Shown here in pieces: positions 32,651 through 43,177 of a DNA stretch of 64,000 nt. The stretch is from contig JAUCEF010000013.1 in the NCBI GenBank assembly GCA_033558025.1, positions 4,643,001 to 4,707,000 of the forward strand, given 5' to 3'. Source of the DNA: Phytophthora sp. 'mugwort' (lineage: Eukaryota; Oomycota; Peronosporomycetes; Peronosporales; Peronosporaceae). The stretch's first letter is position 1. Each line of letters opens with the position of its first letter. The notes below the pieces were generated by a model that was not told the DNA's origin, ran no database searches, and saw only the letters and a list, made by a program, of their open reading frames with translations. The position numbers and the translations under genes were made by a program.

Positions 32651-32866
32651 TCAGCGCCCAATGCTTCTTGCGTCTTACTGTGCGCATTTTGGAATGGGCT
32701 TGATCTTCGCGAGTCGGATGATGGGCGGGAAAATTGGTGGAGGGCGGAAAACAATGTTTCTCCTGTTTAAAAATATTTAAGTGCGCCTCACTTTTACCGG
32801 GTTATAGACAGAACCCCGTGTCGGAAGTGATAGTCGTGACTGTATGCTGATCGCGTGCTCGACTTT

Positions 32867-33128
32867 TGTTGAACTGGCACCGTTCTTGCACGATTCGCCA
32901 ACACATGTGGACCGAGGGAACGGTTCATTCCGAACCGTCCCCGGATTGGTTGATCACTCTTGAGTGGTTCGAAGGACCCAGAGCCGGTGTATGCACAAGC
33001 GCACACACGAAGATAACAAGGAATCCAACAGGGAGTAAGTATTTAGGGAGATTTAACGAACAGGGTTAACAATTCTAATTTACTCACTTCGGCATTTGCT
33101 ACAACAACACAAGCTCCACAGCTTAACA
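32867..33128 (+). repeat. left LTR of copia element 1
   Basis: 262 bp, paired with 37190-37442. Contains an inverted pair GAACGGTTC / GAACCGTCC near 32918-32940. A primer-binding site after it was not recognised. Confidence 0.8.
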
Positions 33129-33281
33129 GCCGCACAAGCAACCGGACACGGAACGCTCTGTCAAGAGCGCTCACGCCATGACGACGACCAAGAGAGCCCA
33201 AGTTCTCCTGGGTAGTAGGAACTACTTCCACTGGGAGTATAATATGCGCATGACCTCGCGCGGAAGGGACTGCTGGCACAT

Positions 33282-33980
33282 GTGGAGGTCGTCAAGCCGG
33301 AGAACGAGATCACCGAGGCGTGGTTGGTGAACGACGTTAAGGCACTCGGCATCAGTGCTCAAGGCGTCGAGCTGCAACACCAGACCAAGATACGGTCTGC
33401 CACCAATATTATGCAGGCATGGAGTACGCTTCGTGAATTCTATAACCGTACCACGCTCCACAACTGTGTCACGATGACGCGGAAGTTGCACGAGTTCAAA
33501 ACGGAGGACGGTTCGACTCTGGCGAAGCATCTGGACGCTTTCGACGAGCTCGTCATCGGACTCCAGACGCTTGGGGAGCAAGTAGACGAGGCACGGCAGC
33601 TTGTGGTGCTGCTGAGCAGCCTTCCGTCGGAGTATGAGCTGATTGCGTCCATCGTGGAGAACGCCAAGGACAGCACGCTCAATAACATGAACGAGAGGCT
33701 GTTGAAGGAACACGAACGGTTGCAGAAGAACGAGACCACGGAACGCGTGTTCAAGGTGAATGCTGGACGGTTCAAGGGTGGCCGGGGTAACGGTCGCAAG
33801 GGGAAAGGTCCGCGGAAGAACGGCGGTGGCTTCATGGGCAAGTGCTTCAGGTCTAAATCAGACTGGACACATGAAGCGGGACTGACCGGAACGGAGGCAG
33901 CACCGACGATGCCGTGTTTGCAGTGGGTGAGGAACGGTCTGCTGGATGGCTTATTGACATCGGTGCGACGGCGCACATGA
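33282..33980 (+). pseudogene. copia gag (UBN2-type) with damaged zinc knuckle
   Basis: Encodes the helical copia gag domain (NIMQAWSTLREFYNRTT, LVVLLSSLPSEYELIAS, LLKEHERLQKNETTER). A Gly/Arg/Lys-rich stretch follows. The knuckle then starts GKCFRSK and is lost by frameshift near 33860. The frame ends in what should be the linker to the protease. Confidence 0.75.
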
Positions 33981-36900
33981 CTCCTCGCCGCAGCGATCTC
34001 TTCGAGAACGAGACGCTGGACTCTGGGATTGACGTGACGATTGCGGACGGCAGAAGTTGCGCGTGGCTGGCCGTAGAACGGTGCGGTTGACCGGTCTGAA
34101 CGGTATCCGGATCACGATGAAGGGGTGCTGCACATCCCTGGACTTGACAGGCGGTTACTGTCGGTGGGGAACCTTGCCGAGCGTGGCCTGAACGTGGATT
34201 TCCAGCGCTCTTCGTGCGTCATCTGGGGCACGGGCAGCGCTATTGTATTGGGCGAGAAGGTGGGCAAGGCGTACGTGCTCGACTATCAGCAGAAGGAGGC
34301 ACGGTTTGTGCAGTACTCTGGGGCTGACAGTGAGTGGGAGCTTTGGCACGCTCGCATGGGACCCCCAGCGAGAACGGTCTAGCCAAAACACAGCGTGCGA
34401 CAACGGGTATGCCAACCATGAACCGTGGTGTCAGAACGGTGTGCGGTGGATGCATGAAGGGGAAGCACGCGATGGCACCGTTCCCATCGCGCTCACTGAC
34501 CAAGATATCCCGCGTGCTGGAACTGGTGCACACGGATGTGATGGGACCTATGCGAACGGTCTCCAAGGGCGGCACTCGGCACATCCTAACGTTCGTAGAC
34601 GACTATTCACGGCTTGTGCTAGCCTATCTCCTGAAGGCCCAGAGTGATGTCGCTGCCAAGCTGGTCGAGTTGAAGGCGCGTTACGAGAACCAGTGGGGTG
34701 AACGGTTGAAGTATCTACGGTCGGACAACGGCACGGAGTACGTGAACAAGAAGGTAGCTGAAGTGTGCAACCGGAACGGTATTATGCATCAGCGGACTGT
34801 GCCTTACAGTCCCCAACAAAATGGAGTGGCGGAACGCATGAACCGTACCGTCATGGAGAAGGCACGCAGCATGTTGCACTACAAGGGCGTGTCAACGCAG
34901 TGATGGGCGGAAACTATGAGTTCAGCGATGTACTTGATCAACCGGAAACGACGACCTGGAACGTGACACCGTACGAGTTGGGCTTCAAGGAGAAACCTCG
35001 GATGGGTCATCTGCGCGTGTTTGGGTCTCAGGGGTAGCTCACATCGACGACGTGAAGAGGACGAAGCTTGAACACAAAAGCTTCAGGTACATTTTCCTCG
35101 GGTATGCTGAGAATGTCAAAGGGTACCGCGTGTTTGACTTGGGCGCTTCGAAGGTCAAGATATTACGGTCGGTATGGTTGGACGAGCGTGAAGTGGACGG
35201 TATATATGATACACTTATGCCGGAGCAAGGAACGGTCATCCGTATCATTAAGGACGATGATGTAGCAATGGAACCCATGCGAGTGGGCGCCAGCATGTCC
35301 CCGATGAGTCGACGGAAGCCGTGGAGGAGCCCATCCAAGACGTCGAGATGGACGAGGTGGAACCGGAGCCAGAGGTACAACTACCCCAGCTGCCGCCTCC
35401 GGAACCGTTCGCTTCTACCAGGTTAAAGTTAACCGAGTACCAGCCTCCACCGCAAGCGCTCCAAGATGATCCGTTATTGTTCCATCCGGAAGCGGAACGG
35501 TCCAGACGGTCGCGGAACTCCGTATTCCTCTCGGAGAACGGTGCCGATGAAGAAGAGGATCAGAAGTCGGATGGGAGCGACGGACCACCACCTCCTAAGC
35601 GGGCAAGGATCGACGAGGATGGACTCATCGCTGAGGCGGTACTGGCGTACGCGGCTAGCATCACAGACGCAATGGACCCGCCATCAACGTACACTCAGGC
35701 GATGACTAGTGGTGAAGCTGCTGCATGGCGCGATGCGATGGATGCTGAGTTGCTGTCGCATGAGCGGAACGATACGTGAAGACTGGTTCCACGTGGAGCG
35801 GATAAGCGTCCTATTGGCTGTCGTTGAGTCTTCGCGAAGAAGCGTTATGAGCATGGTTGGGCGATCCACTATAAGGCACGGTTGGTTACGAAGGGCTTCA
35901 AACAGAAGTACGGTGTGGACTTCTTCGAGACGTATTCACCTGTGGCGAACATGAATTCGATTCGGGTCGTACTGGCAGTATGCGTTGTTGATGCTTACGT
36001 TACGAACAGTTGGGCGCCGACACAGCGTTCCTCAATAGTGACCTGACGGACTGTCTACATGGAGATTCTGTACGGGATCGAGAGCGATGGTAACCATGTA
36101 TCTCGACTGAACAAAACAATCTACGGGTTGAAACAAGCTGCAATGCATGGAACAATACCACACATCGTGTATTCTTGGGGAACAGTTTCAGGAGCTGCGG
36201 AGCAGATCAGTGCGTCTACGTGAAGCGTTCCCGGAACGGTTTCGTGTAACGTGTGTCTGTACGTCGACGATATGATCATCGAGGCCAAGACAAATGGTGA
36301 CATTCGTGACGTGAAAGACGCTCTCAGGGCTGCATTCAAGATGAAGAAGCTGGGTCTTGCCAAGTCCATCTTGGGCATGGAAATTGATCACGACATGACT
36401 GCCGGAACGCTCATGATTAAGCAGACTCAACACATCGACGACGTGACAGAACGATCTGGACAGCAGAACGCAAAGGCTGTGGACAATCCATGTGCAGCTA
36501 ACCTGAAGCTGTCTAAGGCGCAGTTGCCTGGAACGGATGCAGAGCGTGCTGAGATGCGATCGAGACCGTACCGTTCCCTCATCGGCTGCCTTCTCTATAT
36601 CGCGACGTGTACGCACCCGGATGTGGCCTATGTGGTAACGCAGCTATCGTGATTTTCGAAGAACCCCAGACCACCACATTGGCGAGCTGGAATTTGGGTA
36701 CTGCGCTACCTGAAGACAACACGTGAGTTCGGGATCACGTACCAAGGTGGTTGCGAGGATGTCACGGTGGAAGCGTACACGAACGCTGACATGGGCAGCA
36801 ACATCGACGACAGGCGTTCCGTATCAGGTGTGCTGGTGATGATTGGGAACGCTCCAGTGGTGTTCAAGTCTAAGTTCCAGAGAACGGTTGCGCTGAGCAC

Positions 36901-37176
36901 TGCGGAAGCTGACTATATGGCGTTGAGCCTGTGCACTCAAGAGGTGCTATGGACGCGGGCCAAGCTCATGGACATGGGTCACGGGCACGTGGGAGGCACG
37001 CAGGTCTGGGAAGACACAAACCCAAGGCGCTATTGCACTGGCAAGCAACGCTGGGGATCACGTGCGAATACAAGAATCGTCCGCTTGCGGACATGCTGAC
37101 GAAGGCGCTAGGCACCAAGACGTTGGCGTACCTGAGAGACGCAAGTGGTGTCAAGACCAAGGTTGCTGTCCCGTAG
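33940..37176 (+). pseudogene. copia pol: protease, integrase, reverse transcriptase, RNase H
   Basis: Pieces in order: an aspartic protease trace with IDIGATAHMTP (33950-33985), where the active Ser-Gly is altered; GAG-pre-integrase (34125-34370, ELWHARMG); integrase core (34420-34903) with LELVHTDVMGPM, TFVDDYSRL, RSDNGTEYVNKK and PYSPQQNGVAERMN; reverse transcriptase start near 35700-35960 and catalytic region CLYVDDMIIEAK (36251-36300), with RSLIGCLLYIATCTHPDVAY; RNase H (36767-37176) with YTNADMGS and STAEADYMALSLCTQE. At least eight frameshifts or stops separate them. Confidence 0.8.
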
Positions 37177-37189
37177 CGGTGAGTGGGAG

Positions 37190-37442
37190 TGTTGAAGTGG
37201 CACCGCTCTTGCACGGTTCGCTAACATATGTGGACCGAGGAAACGGTTCATCCCGACGGATAGGTTGATGACGCTTGGGTGGTTCGGAGGACCCAGAGCC
37301 GGTGTATGCACAAGCACACCCATGAAGATAACAAGGAAGCCAACAGAGAGTAGATATTTAGGGAGACTTAATGAACAGGGTTAACCATTCTAATCTGCTC
37401 ACTTCGGCATTTGCCTACAACAACGCAAGCTCCACCTCAACA
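37190..37442 (+). repeat. right LTR of copia element 1
   Basis: 253 bp, ends CACCTCAACA. See left LTR. Confidence 0.8.
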
Positions 37443-37903
37443 TTTTTGCTCTGAGAACATGTACAACGCGGCGTACGACGCGGGTCGCAGCATCAAGCTT
37501 TTCTGACGCAAGAGGAGCGTATCGTACTCGACAATATCTCAAAAAATGCTTTCGGACTCTGCAACACTCGGCTCTGCTGACGACCTGCTGCGAGTAGTGG
37601 TTTACAGTACACAATCGGGGCTGTTTGTTATAATTCCATCTGGATGTACTAAACAATGTTTAACCCATGAATTAGCAAAGGGATAAAACCCTATATAATT
37701 TAGGCAGCCCTGTTGATAGCCAATATGCAAAGAGACATATTTTTTGTTCTCAAAAGGCCCTGATAGCGAAATATGTAAGGGTGCATAATTAGTGAATATA
37801 AGATACAATACTGTGCCTATATGAAGTTATCCAAAATATCAGGGTAAAACTATAAAGACGTTCCATCCTGATAGATAAATATAAAGGTATAATTACCATA
37901 ACA

Positions 37904-38156
37904 ATGAATAAGTTAAGTCTTAACTCAAAGCATCCAACACTCGAAACAATGCTTAAAGATCGATCCTCACTGTAAGTGGCTGATGAAACAACCATGGTTT
38001 CAGAAACGGCTCGAGTATGGTATCGTCAAAAACACATTAGAGTCTTGTGGGTGTGGCGTAGGTCTCGTCAAGGAAACTGAATATAATGAAGTATTTGATT
38101 CATGTATAGAACGTGGTGTTATTCAGATAGATTTTTGTTGTGGAGAAAAAAGGTAA
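37904..38156 (+). pseudogene. small AT-rich virus-like frame, Cys-containing, one frame break
   Basis: ATG at 37904 opens 23 codons (MNKLSLNSKHPTLETMLKDR..). A +1 shift leads into a second stretch, ATG at 37983, of 57 residues ending CCGEKR with the motif ESCGCGVGLVKE. Codon use is A/T-ending. Function unknown. Directly after its stop are two exact tandem copies of AGTATAGGTGTCCGAA (38156-38171, 38172-38187). Confidence 0.35.
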
Positions 38157-38301
38157 GTATAGGTGTCCGAAAGTATAGGTGTCCGAAATACGGATACCAG
38201 AAATAAACTATGAATTCCACAGGTTTTCTCTGAATTCCAAAAAATATATTATTTTCTCAAAAATTAAGGTGTATATATATATATATACCCTAACTGATAA
38301 C

Positions 38302-38585
38302 ATGTCGAGCGAGCTAACTTTTGGAAAATACAAGGGCACTAAGATCGAAGAAGTATATACTTCTGATCCTGGTATATATTTCTGTGGTTATTGTCGATGG
38401 GTATTTAGCCAAGCCAGTCTAAACTTTTTTTAAATATTACCAAGGAAATCAAAATATTCTTACACTCCAAATTCCTAACTGATGGTAATTCATATATGAT
38501 GACTTGGGGCAAATATCGCGGTAAGACCCTCAAGCAGATTAGTCGAATGGATTCGAACTATATCGATTGGCTTCGTAAGAGTTAA
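38302..38585 (+). pseudogene. protein with two GKYKG motifs (exonuclease-associated domain)
   Basis: ATG at 38302 gives LTFGKYKGTKIEEVY. After a frame break near 38420 a second unit reads TWGKYRGKTLKQIS..DSNYIDWLRKS. This ~45-residue G-K-Y-[KR]-G .. Y..WL unit occurs at the C-terminus of exodeoxyribonuclease X-like proteins and as stand-alone or repeated units in large DNA viruses and their satellites. Likely a DNA-binding or nuclease accessory. Interrupted, so not functional as is. Confidence 0.45.
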
Positions 38586-38647
38586 ATTGTTATTGAGAAG
38601 TGTCCTAAACTACTTCAAGAATTGAACTAAGCTATTGAGGTTTTTTT

Positions 38648-40352
38648 CTAAGCGGTGGTATAATCGATTACTTCCCCTGTAAGACGATCATAGCTTAGCT
38701 CCTGCTCGCTCACCACAAGGACTAACATATTGGTGTCCTGGCATCCAGCGTTCGTGCCCTGAATCTGAATCGCCTGCGGAACATCACGCTCCGTTAGGCG
38801 GCTAACGTCAGCAATGAGAACGCGGTTAGCCAGCGACCATGCCTGGAAATCAAGAAGACCATTCACGAACTCAGGAGTCAGATCACCGTTAATTGAAGCG
38901 ATTTTCGCAATCTCGTTTGTGAAGTGGTAAAAATCATAGTCATGACTGATGTCGAAGGTTTGGTGGGAGCCAATGCGAACATTGAAGTTGCGGATACTCG
39001 AACCAGGGTGAAGCATCCAGGGAGCCGAATCGAAAGGGCTTTGAAACTCCTGTACAGCACCAGAAACGAAATTACCAGTCTGCTCGGCGAATGGGAGGAG
39101 AATGACATTTTAGCATTCTTAACAGAAGCTGATAACTGTAGATCGAAAAGCAGCATTGTGTTGAGTCGATTGCTTTCATACACCAGCTCGCTAATAGAAC
39201 CATTGTGCGTAGCAATCATTAAAGCGGGCCTTCTTCACAAGCTTGAAAATGATTGCCTGAGGGTTCTCAAGATGGACGAACGGTACATAAAGACGAGAAG
39301 CGGTGAAAGGCATATAAGTACCAATTGAAGGTTCAGGGGCATTGACGACAGCACCCCAAGCAATACTGAACCCGGCAGAAGCAGCAAGGACACCAGCCAT
39401 GGGATTACCAGTCGATGAAGCTGAAACCATCACCGGACAGGTATTGCCACTTGCGACTGGTGGGAGACATACCCTTCGATGCGTCGACAGCAATAGTGGA
39501 AATACCCTGGTTGACACGGAAGCATAGGCGGATCTGAGGGTTCGCCAATGAGGTCTAGCCCTTTGAAAATGGAATGTAAACCAGTTAGCTTGATCTTAGC
39601 ATGTAGTTCGACGTTCCCATGATCGCGTTAAGTAGCAGCACCAGCTACGAAGGCACCACGTGCCAGTTGATTTGAGATTGTAGTAGAAGCTGCAGCTGCA
39701 CCAAGTGAAGGCCACGACGTGGGGAAATCAGATCCAGCGTTAAGAGGGTTCGACAACAGACGCTTTACCAGACCATCATTAAAGATAGAGGCACCACCAG
39801 ATGGGTCAGTAGTAGCAAACGAAGATGAGAAGGCAGTAGTATTAGTGTAGCCATCCCCGTAGTAGATGATGTAGCAGAACTATACAAAGCTGACTGAGCG
39901 GCATCCAGATAATGGAACGACTCAGCTCCATGATTCTCAACATACTGAGGACTGTAGGTTGTCTCAGCTCGGATATTGTTCCAAAACAGCTTGTAGTCAG
40001 CCATACTCACAACGGTCTTCCCGTTGAGTTCAAGCGACATGCTATCGATTACATTCCAGTTACCGCATTTGAGCGTAGAATAGAAGCAGTTAGCTGGTAG
40101 AGTCTGGGCAGTACTACCGTTCTTCATCGAGACCTTGTACGGTAGCACGATGTAGGCATCCGAAGACAAGCGAATCTTTCACTCCCATTCAGCTGGGCAG
40201 TAGCATCAATATTAATGACACCATTCTGATACGATCCCTGATTGAGATCGATTACGAAGGGTACTCGCTTACCGGAAGATACCTTGATCTCCGGGTCGCT
40301 CTTGAGCGAGCTCTGGTACAAATATTGGTCGGATAGTTGAGTTCGCTCATCG
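38648..40352 (-). pseudogene. major-capsid-like protein of a small DNA virus, broken in several places
   Basis: About 568 codons from ATG near 40352 to the stop at 38648, the size of a Polinton-like virus major capsid protein. Fragments on the minus strand in shifting frames include PFVIDLNQGSYQNGVINID (~40250), ANCFYSTLKCGNWNVIDSM (~40080), KLFWNNIRAETTYSPQYVE (~39990), an Ala/Ser/Thr-rich region near 39700, a region with NQGISTIAVDASKG (~39500), and a C-terminal part with RIGSHQTFDISHDYDFYHF and YDRLTGEVIDY. Beta-rich composition fits a jelly-roll capsid. At least five frame breaks and stops. The capsid call is by resemblance and length only; no search was possible. Confidence 0.45.
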
Positions 40353-40363
40353 TTTGAATCTAT

Positions 40364-40564
40364 ATGGATTCTAATATACTTTCATCGAAATTAAATATTA
40401 TGGCTTATCTCATTAAGCCAATCACCAGCGATCATGATCTAATTGAACTTGCGGATCGATTAGGAGTCCATCTGGATAATATATTCGAATCGAGTGAGAT
40501 ATCGAATCCGATCCCAAAGAAAGGTACGTACTTGGTCTTAATGAGGCCTCCTAACACAATTTAG
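40364..40564 (+). CDS. 66-residue hypothetical virus-like protein
   Basis: ATG at 40364 encodes an acidic protein with ISSDHDLIELADRLG-like helices (actual start MDSNILSSKLNIMAYLI). It is divergent from the capsid-like gene with only about 12 bp between starts. Unlike its neighbours its frame is intact. Family not recognised. Confidence 0.35.
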   Translation: MDSNILSSKLNIMAYLIKPITSDHDLIELADRLGVHLDNIFESSEISNPIPKKGTYLVLMRPPNTI

Positions 40565-40838
40565 CTTCGAAATCCACAATTGCTCATATGCTTCAAGATT
40601 ATTACGATCAACGACATCGTAGCTTTTTATCAGAATGAACTTAAACTTGTCAATGCCATGCTCTTGAAAGAATGGGTATATCGCAACTTTACCATGTTTA
40701 TCATTAGACCATTGCTGAGAATGATTTTTATGCATTTGCCATCTCTTACGAGGCTCGTTGAACGTCGATCCAACGTATTGAATATCGCTTTCGACATGAA
40801 TAATGCGGTAGATGTATCTCGAAGAAGACGTCGATGGC
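40538..40838 (-). CDS. GIY-YIG endonuclease, virus type, N-terminus uncertain
   Basis: Minus-strand frame open from about 40838 to 40538. It begins YIYRIIHVESDIQYVGST, matching the GIY..YIG strand pair (here IYR..YVG), then NEPRKRWQMHKNH with the conserved Arg, and ends FKFILIKSYDVVDRNNLEAY with the metal-binding Glu, followed by EQLWISKLNC. These are single-strand cutting homing-type nucleases frequent in giant viruses, virophages and Mavericks. No clean ATG at the head, because the left neighbour is gypsy debris. The only ATG gives a 65-residue C-terminal part. Confidence 0.6.
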
Positions 40839-40859
40839 TTTTACTTGCTTGTGAGGAAG

Positions 40860-41900
40860 GGACCTCTGCCGCGTCACTCAATTCTTGGAACCGGGCACGA
40901 GGTCGATCTCGTGCCAGGCTCATGGGTCGGCAGGCATCTTATCCTGAAAATTTTCCGTGAACGTGCGTACAAGATGAGCGACAGGGTTGACGGCGGCTTC
41001 GATAGCCGAAAAACACTGAGCGGTCTACCGCGCTTCACAGGCTCTATTCGACTCAGCTCTTTCGGGCACGTCCGAGCATCGGGTGTTGGTTTCGAGGAGG
41101 TGACCTCGGTAATTATAATGGATTGCTGGCGAGTGAGCCACGGGATAGTCGAAGATCCCACTCAGCTCAATAACCAAGAACTCCTCGGAGCTGCGGAACC
41201 CGTCGAGCTCGTGCTCGAAGGTGGCTGAGCGCAGCGGCATTTCGCTGCGGCTTCTTGTCAGCGTACTTCACGATCATGTGACCAGGGATTTCGCGAATAT
41301 TCATGTCCACCGGCAATACTGACAAATCTCGGCGCTATCGACATTATCGTCTGGCACAAATCCAGCATAACACAAAGACGGCGCTTCGCGCCATCAACGT
41401 GGAGACTGAGTACAGTCAGTCTCGAGTCGTTACCGGAGGTTGTGATACAGAGGTGTGCACGAAGCACGAGAGGACTAGAAGAATGCTCTGTCACCAGGGA
41501 ACCATTTCTCCTTCCACGACCAGGGAACCCCGAAGCTACTGGAGCCACCGCTTTTTTGCTTGAGATGCTATGACGGCGTAGGCTTCGGCAGGGCCGCTTG
41601 GTACTTCGGGCCGCATTGTGCCCCGTCGAGTTTGCGGTAGCGAAAGCAATGCAGCGGACGCGAGATGAGCGATGCCGTTTGCTTCGACGACGCCAGCTCC
41701 GGACGTCCGTCGTGTTGTTGGATTACATCCACCTTCATCGCTTCTGGCTCTGACCCACGGGCACCAGAGGCCTCGAGATGTCGAACACTCGCGACGTTGT
41801 CACACGTAGTCTTCGCAGAGCGCAACAGCGAAGGGATCTTCTAGCAACTGCAGGGTCTTCCTCGTCAAATATCAACGCTGGTATCCAGCGTCATCCCGAG
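40860..41900 (-). pseudogene. Ty3/gypsy gag end and protease relic
   Basis: Minus strand. 41825-41568 ends with a damaged CCHC knuckle (CFRYRKLDGAQCG). 41548-41258 has SGNDSRLTVLSLHVDGAKRR, the strand leading to the aspartic protease; the Asp-Ser-Gly site lies in another frame near 41350. 41240-40870 has FEHELDGFRSSEEFLVIEL and IFDYPVAHSPAIH, the C-terminal half of the retroviral-type protease in oomycete gypsy elements. Frameshifts throughout. No reverse transcriptase or LTR recognised beside it. Confidence 0.55.
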
Positions 41901-42706
41901 ATGAAAACATGGACTTGCTTCGCCATGTCCACTGGATAGGCGCGATACACTATATGAGGTGGCCAAACAGGCACGTTTGCTTTACATACATGCACGTTAA
42001 GAATGTCTCAAGTACTCATTGGTGACGGTCAAGCGGACACTTCTGTACGACAACCGAGAAGACATGATGTCCCACAAGGTATGGATGCCCGATGACCGCT
42101 TGGTGATCTCGTCGATGAACAACCGATAGATCCTCGCCTACGCCGAGGTGAACAATATTTGCAAACTGTACGCGGATACGAAAACCTTGACGCAGCTTCA
42201 TGCCAACGACATGGTAGTTTCCATGGGGGTTTCTCTCCTATCATCATTGCTGTGTTGTTTATGGTAGCATCAACGGAGCTCCGAATACCAGCCGCTACTT
42301 TTCAGCCAGCCTCCGCAACTAGGCAATCCATTACCGCTGATACTGGCTTCAGGAATTTATTCAGCGTCGACGATTTGCATGCTTAAGCTAGCTCGAGTAG
42401 CTCTGCCACACATACGGCAGCGACTTAGGTCAAGCCTTGTTTCCTTGTACTAATTTATATCGCACAGCAAAGCTCTATTCAGTAATTACTTCTCTAGACT
42501 TTGCTCTACCGACTAAATATGGATTACGGGAGGAGTGACCACGGGAAGAACGTTGCCTTTTGATTGTGTTGTTCATGGTAAATGCCGGTAGGCGTATTGA
42601 TTAACGAGCAAGTGGAGTCTGCCCGGGCTTCAGAGTACGTTTTGCGATCGTCCTCAGATAGTTCCAGCCGCAAACATCGATGGTGTCTAACCGCGGTGTC
42701 TTTGAG
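41901..42706. other. no gene recognised
   Basis: Degraded sequence, probably retroelement debris. Short open frames on both strands near 42016-42386 have no domain signal. Confidence 0.4.
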
Positions 42707-42800
42707 TGGTAACTCGGTAGTGCTCTGAGTTGTAGTAATTCGATAGTCCCCCGATTTGTGGTAACTCGGTAGTGTTCTGAGTTGTGGTAACCTGATAGGA
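42707..42800. repeat. 26-bp tandem repeat, about 3.6 copies
   Basis: Units start at 42707, 42733, 42759 and 42785 (partial) and share TGGTAACTCGGTAGTG, with TCTGAGTTG at the end. Unit 1 and 3 are almost identical and unit 2 is diverged, suggesting a higher-order 52-bp period. Confidence 0.75.
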
Positions 42801-42974
42801 GTTCATGTTTGTAACTGTTACTTCGGCCCAGTCGGATTCCAAGCAGTCCAATACCTCAGTTCATTCATCAAGTTCTTGGTTCACGAGTTGAGGCACCCTA
42901 GTTCAGAGTATTAGCTTTCTCGCTCGAGGCTGCCACTAATTGCTAGATCCAAGTGACATAATAATATTAATCAA

Positions 42975-43097
42975 ATGCCGAGAAAGTTTTCTGCCATCGG
43001 AATTGCATTGCGTTTTACAGATTTATCGGATAATATATCAGTACTTGGACAACTGCTTACTGCAATGAACAGCATTTTATTTCCAGAAAAGTATTAA
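42975..43097 (+). other. 40-codon AT-rich frame, unrecognised
   Basis: ATG at 42975 to TAA at 43095: MPRKFSAIGIALRFTDLSD.., compact and A/T-rich, ending just before the 33-bp hairpin. It resembles the virus-like block in base use. No family recognised. Confidence 0.25.
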
Positions 43098-43105
43098 TAT
43101 CTGAT

Positions 43106-43177
43106 TTCCAGCGTTGTAAAACAATTAATTACAATACTAGTACAAGTATTGTAATTAATTGTTTTACAACGCTGGAA
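43106..43177. repeat. perfect 33-bp hairpin with 6-nt loop
   Basis: Left arm 43106-43138 and right arm 43145-43177 are exact reverse complements; the loop is AGTACA. Arm ends are TTCCAGCGTTG and CAACGCTGGAA, with an AT-rich centre. Confidence 0.9.

Larger units (their letters stand above)
32867..37442 (+). mobile_element. Ty1/copia retrotransposon with both LTRs, 4.58 kb, dead
   Basis: Left LTR 32867-33128 and right LTR 37190-37442 both begin TGTTGAA.TGGCACCG and end in ..AACA (TG..CA). They differ by many substitutions and small indels, so the insertion is old. A purine-rich tract (GGTGAGTGGGAG) precedes the right LTR. The internal region holds gag, protease, integrase, reverse transcriptase and RNase H in copia order. 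No clean 5-bp duplication: ACTTT on the left against TTTTT on the right. GAACGG words are strikingly frequent throughout. Confidence 0.88.
37640..40850. mobile_element. endogenous Polinton-like/virophage-like DNA virus fragment
   Basis: An AT-rich block, unlike its neighbours, inserted between a copia LTR and a gypsy relic. It carries short plus-strand frames on the left (37904-38156, 38302-38585), a capsid-like protein on the minus strand (40352-38648), a 66-residue frame on the plus strand and a GIY-YIG nuclease on the minus strand. Capsid plus small nucleases in a few kb is the gene set of Polinton-like viruses, virophages and Mavericks. No polymerase, ATPase, protease or terminal repeats are seen, so it is partial or a short solo remnant. 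Assignment is inference from gene content. Confidence 0.5.

Noticed and set aside
32348..32780. Plus-strand frames with hydrophobic ends
   Set aside because: Antisense of the Tigger transposase relic.
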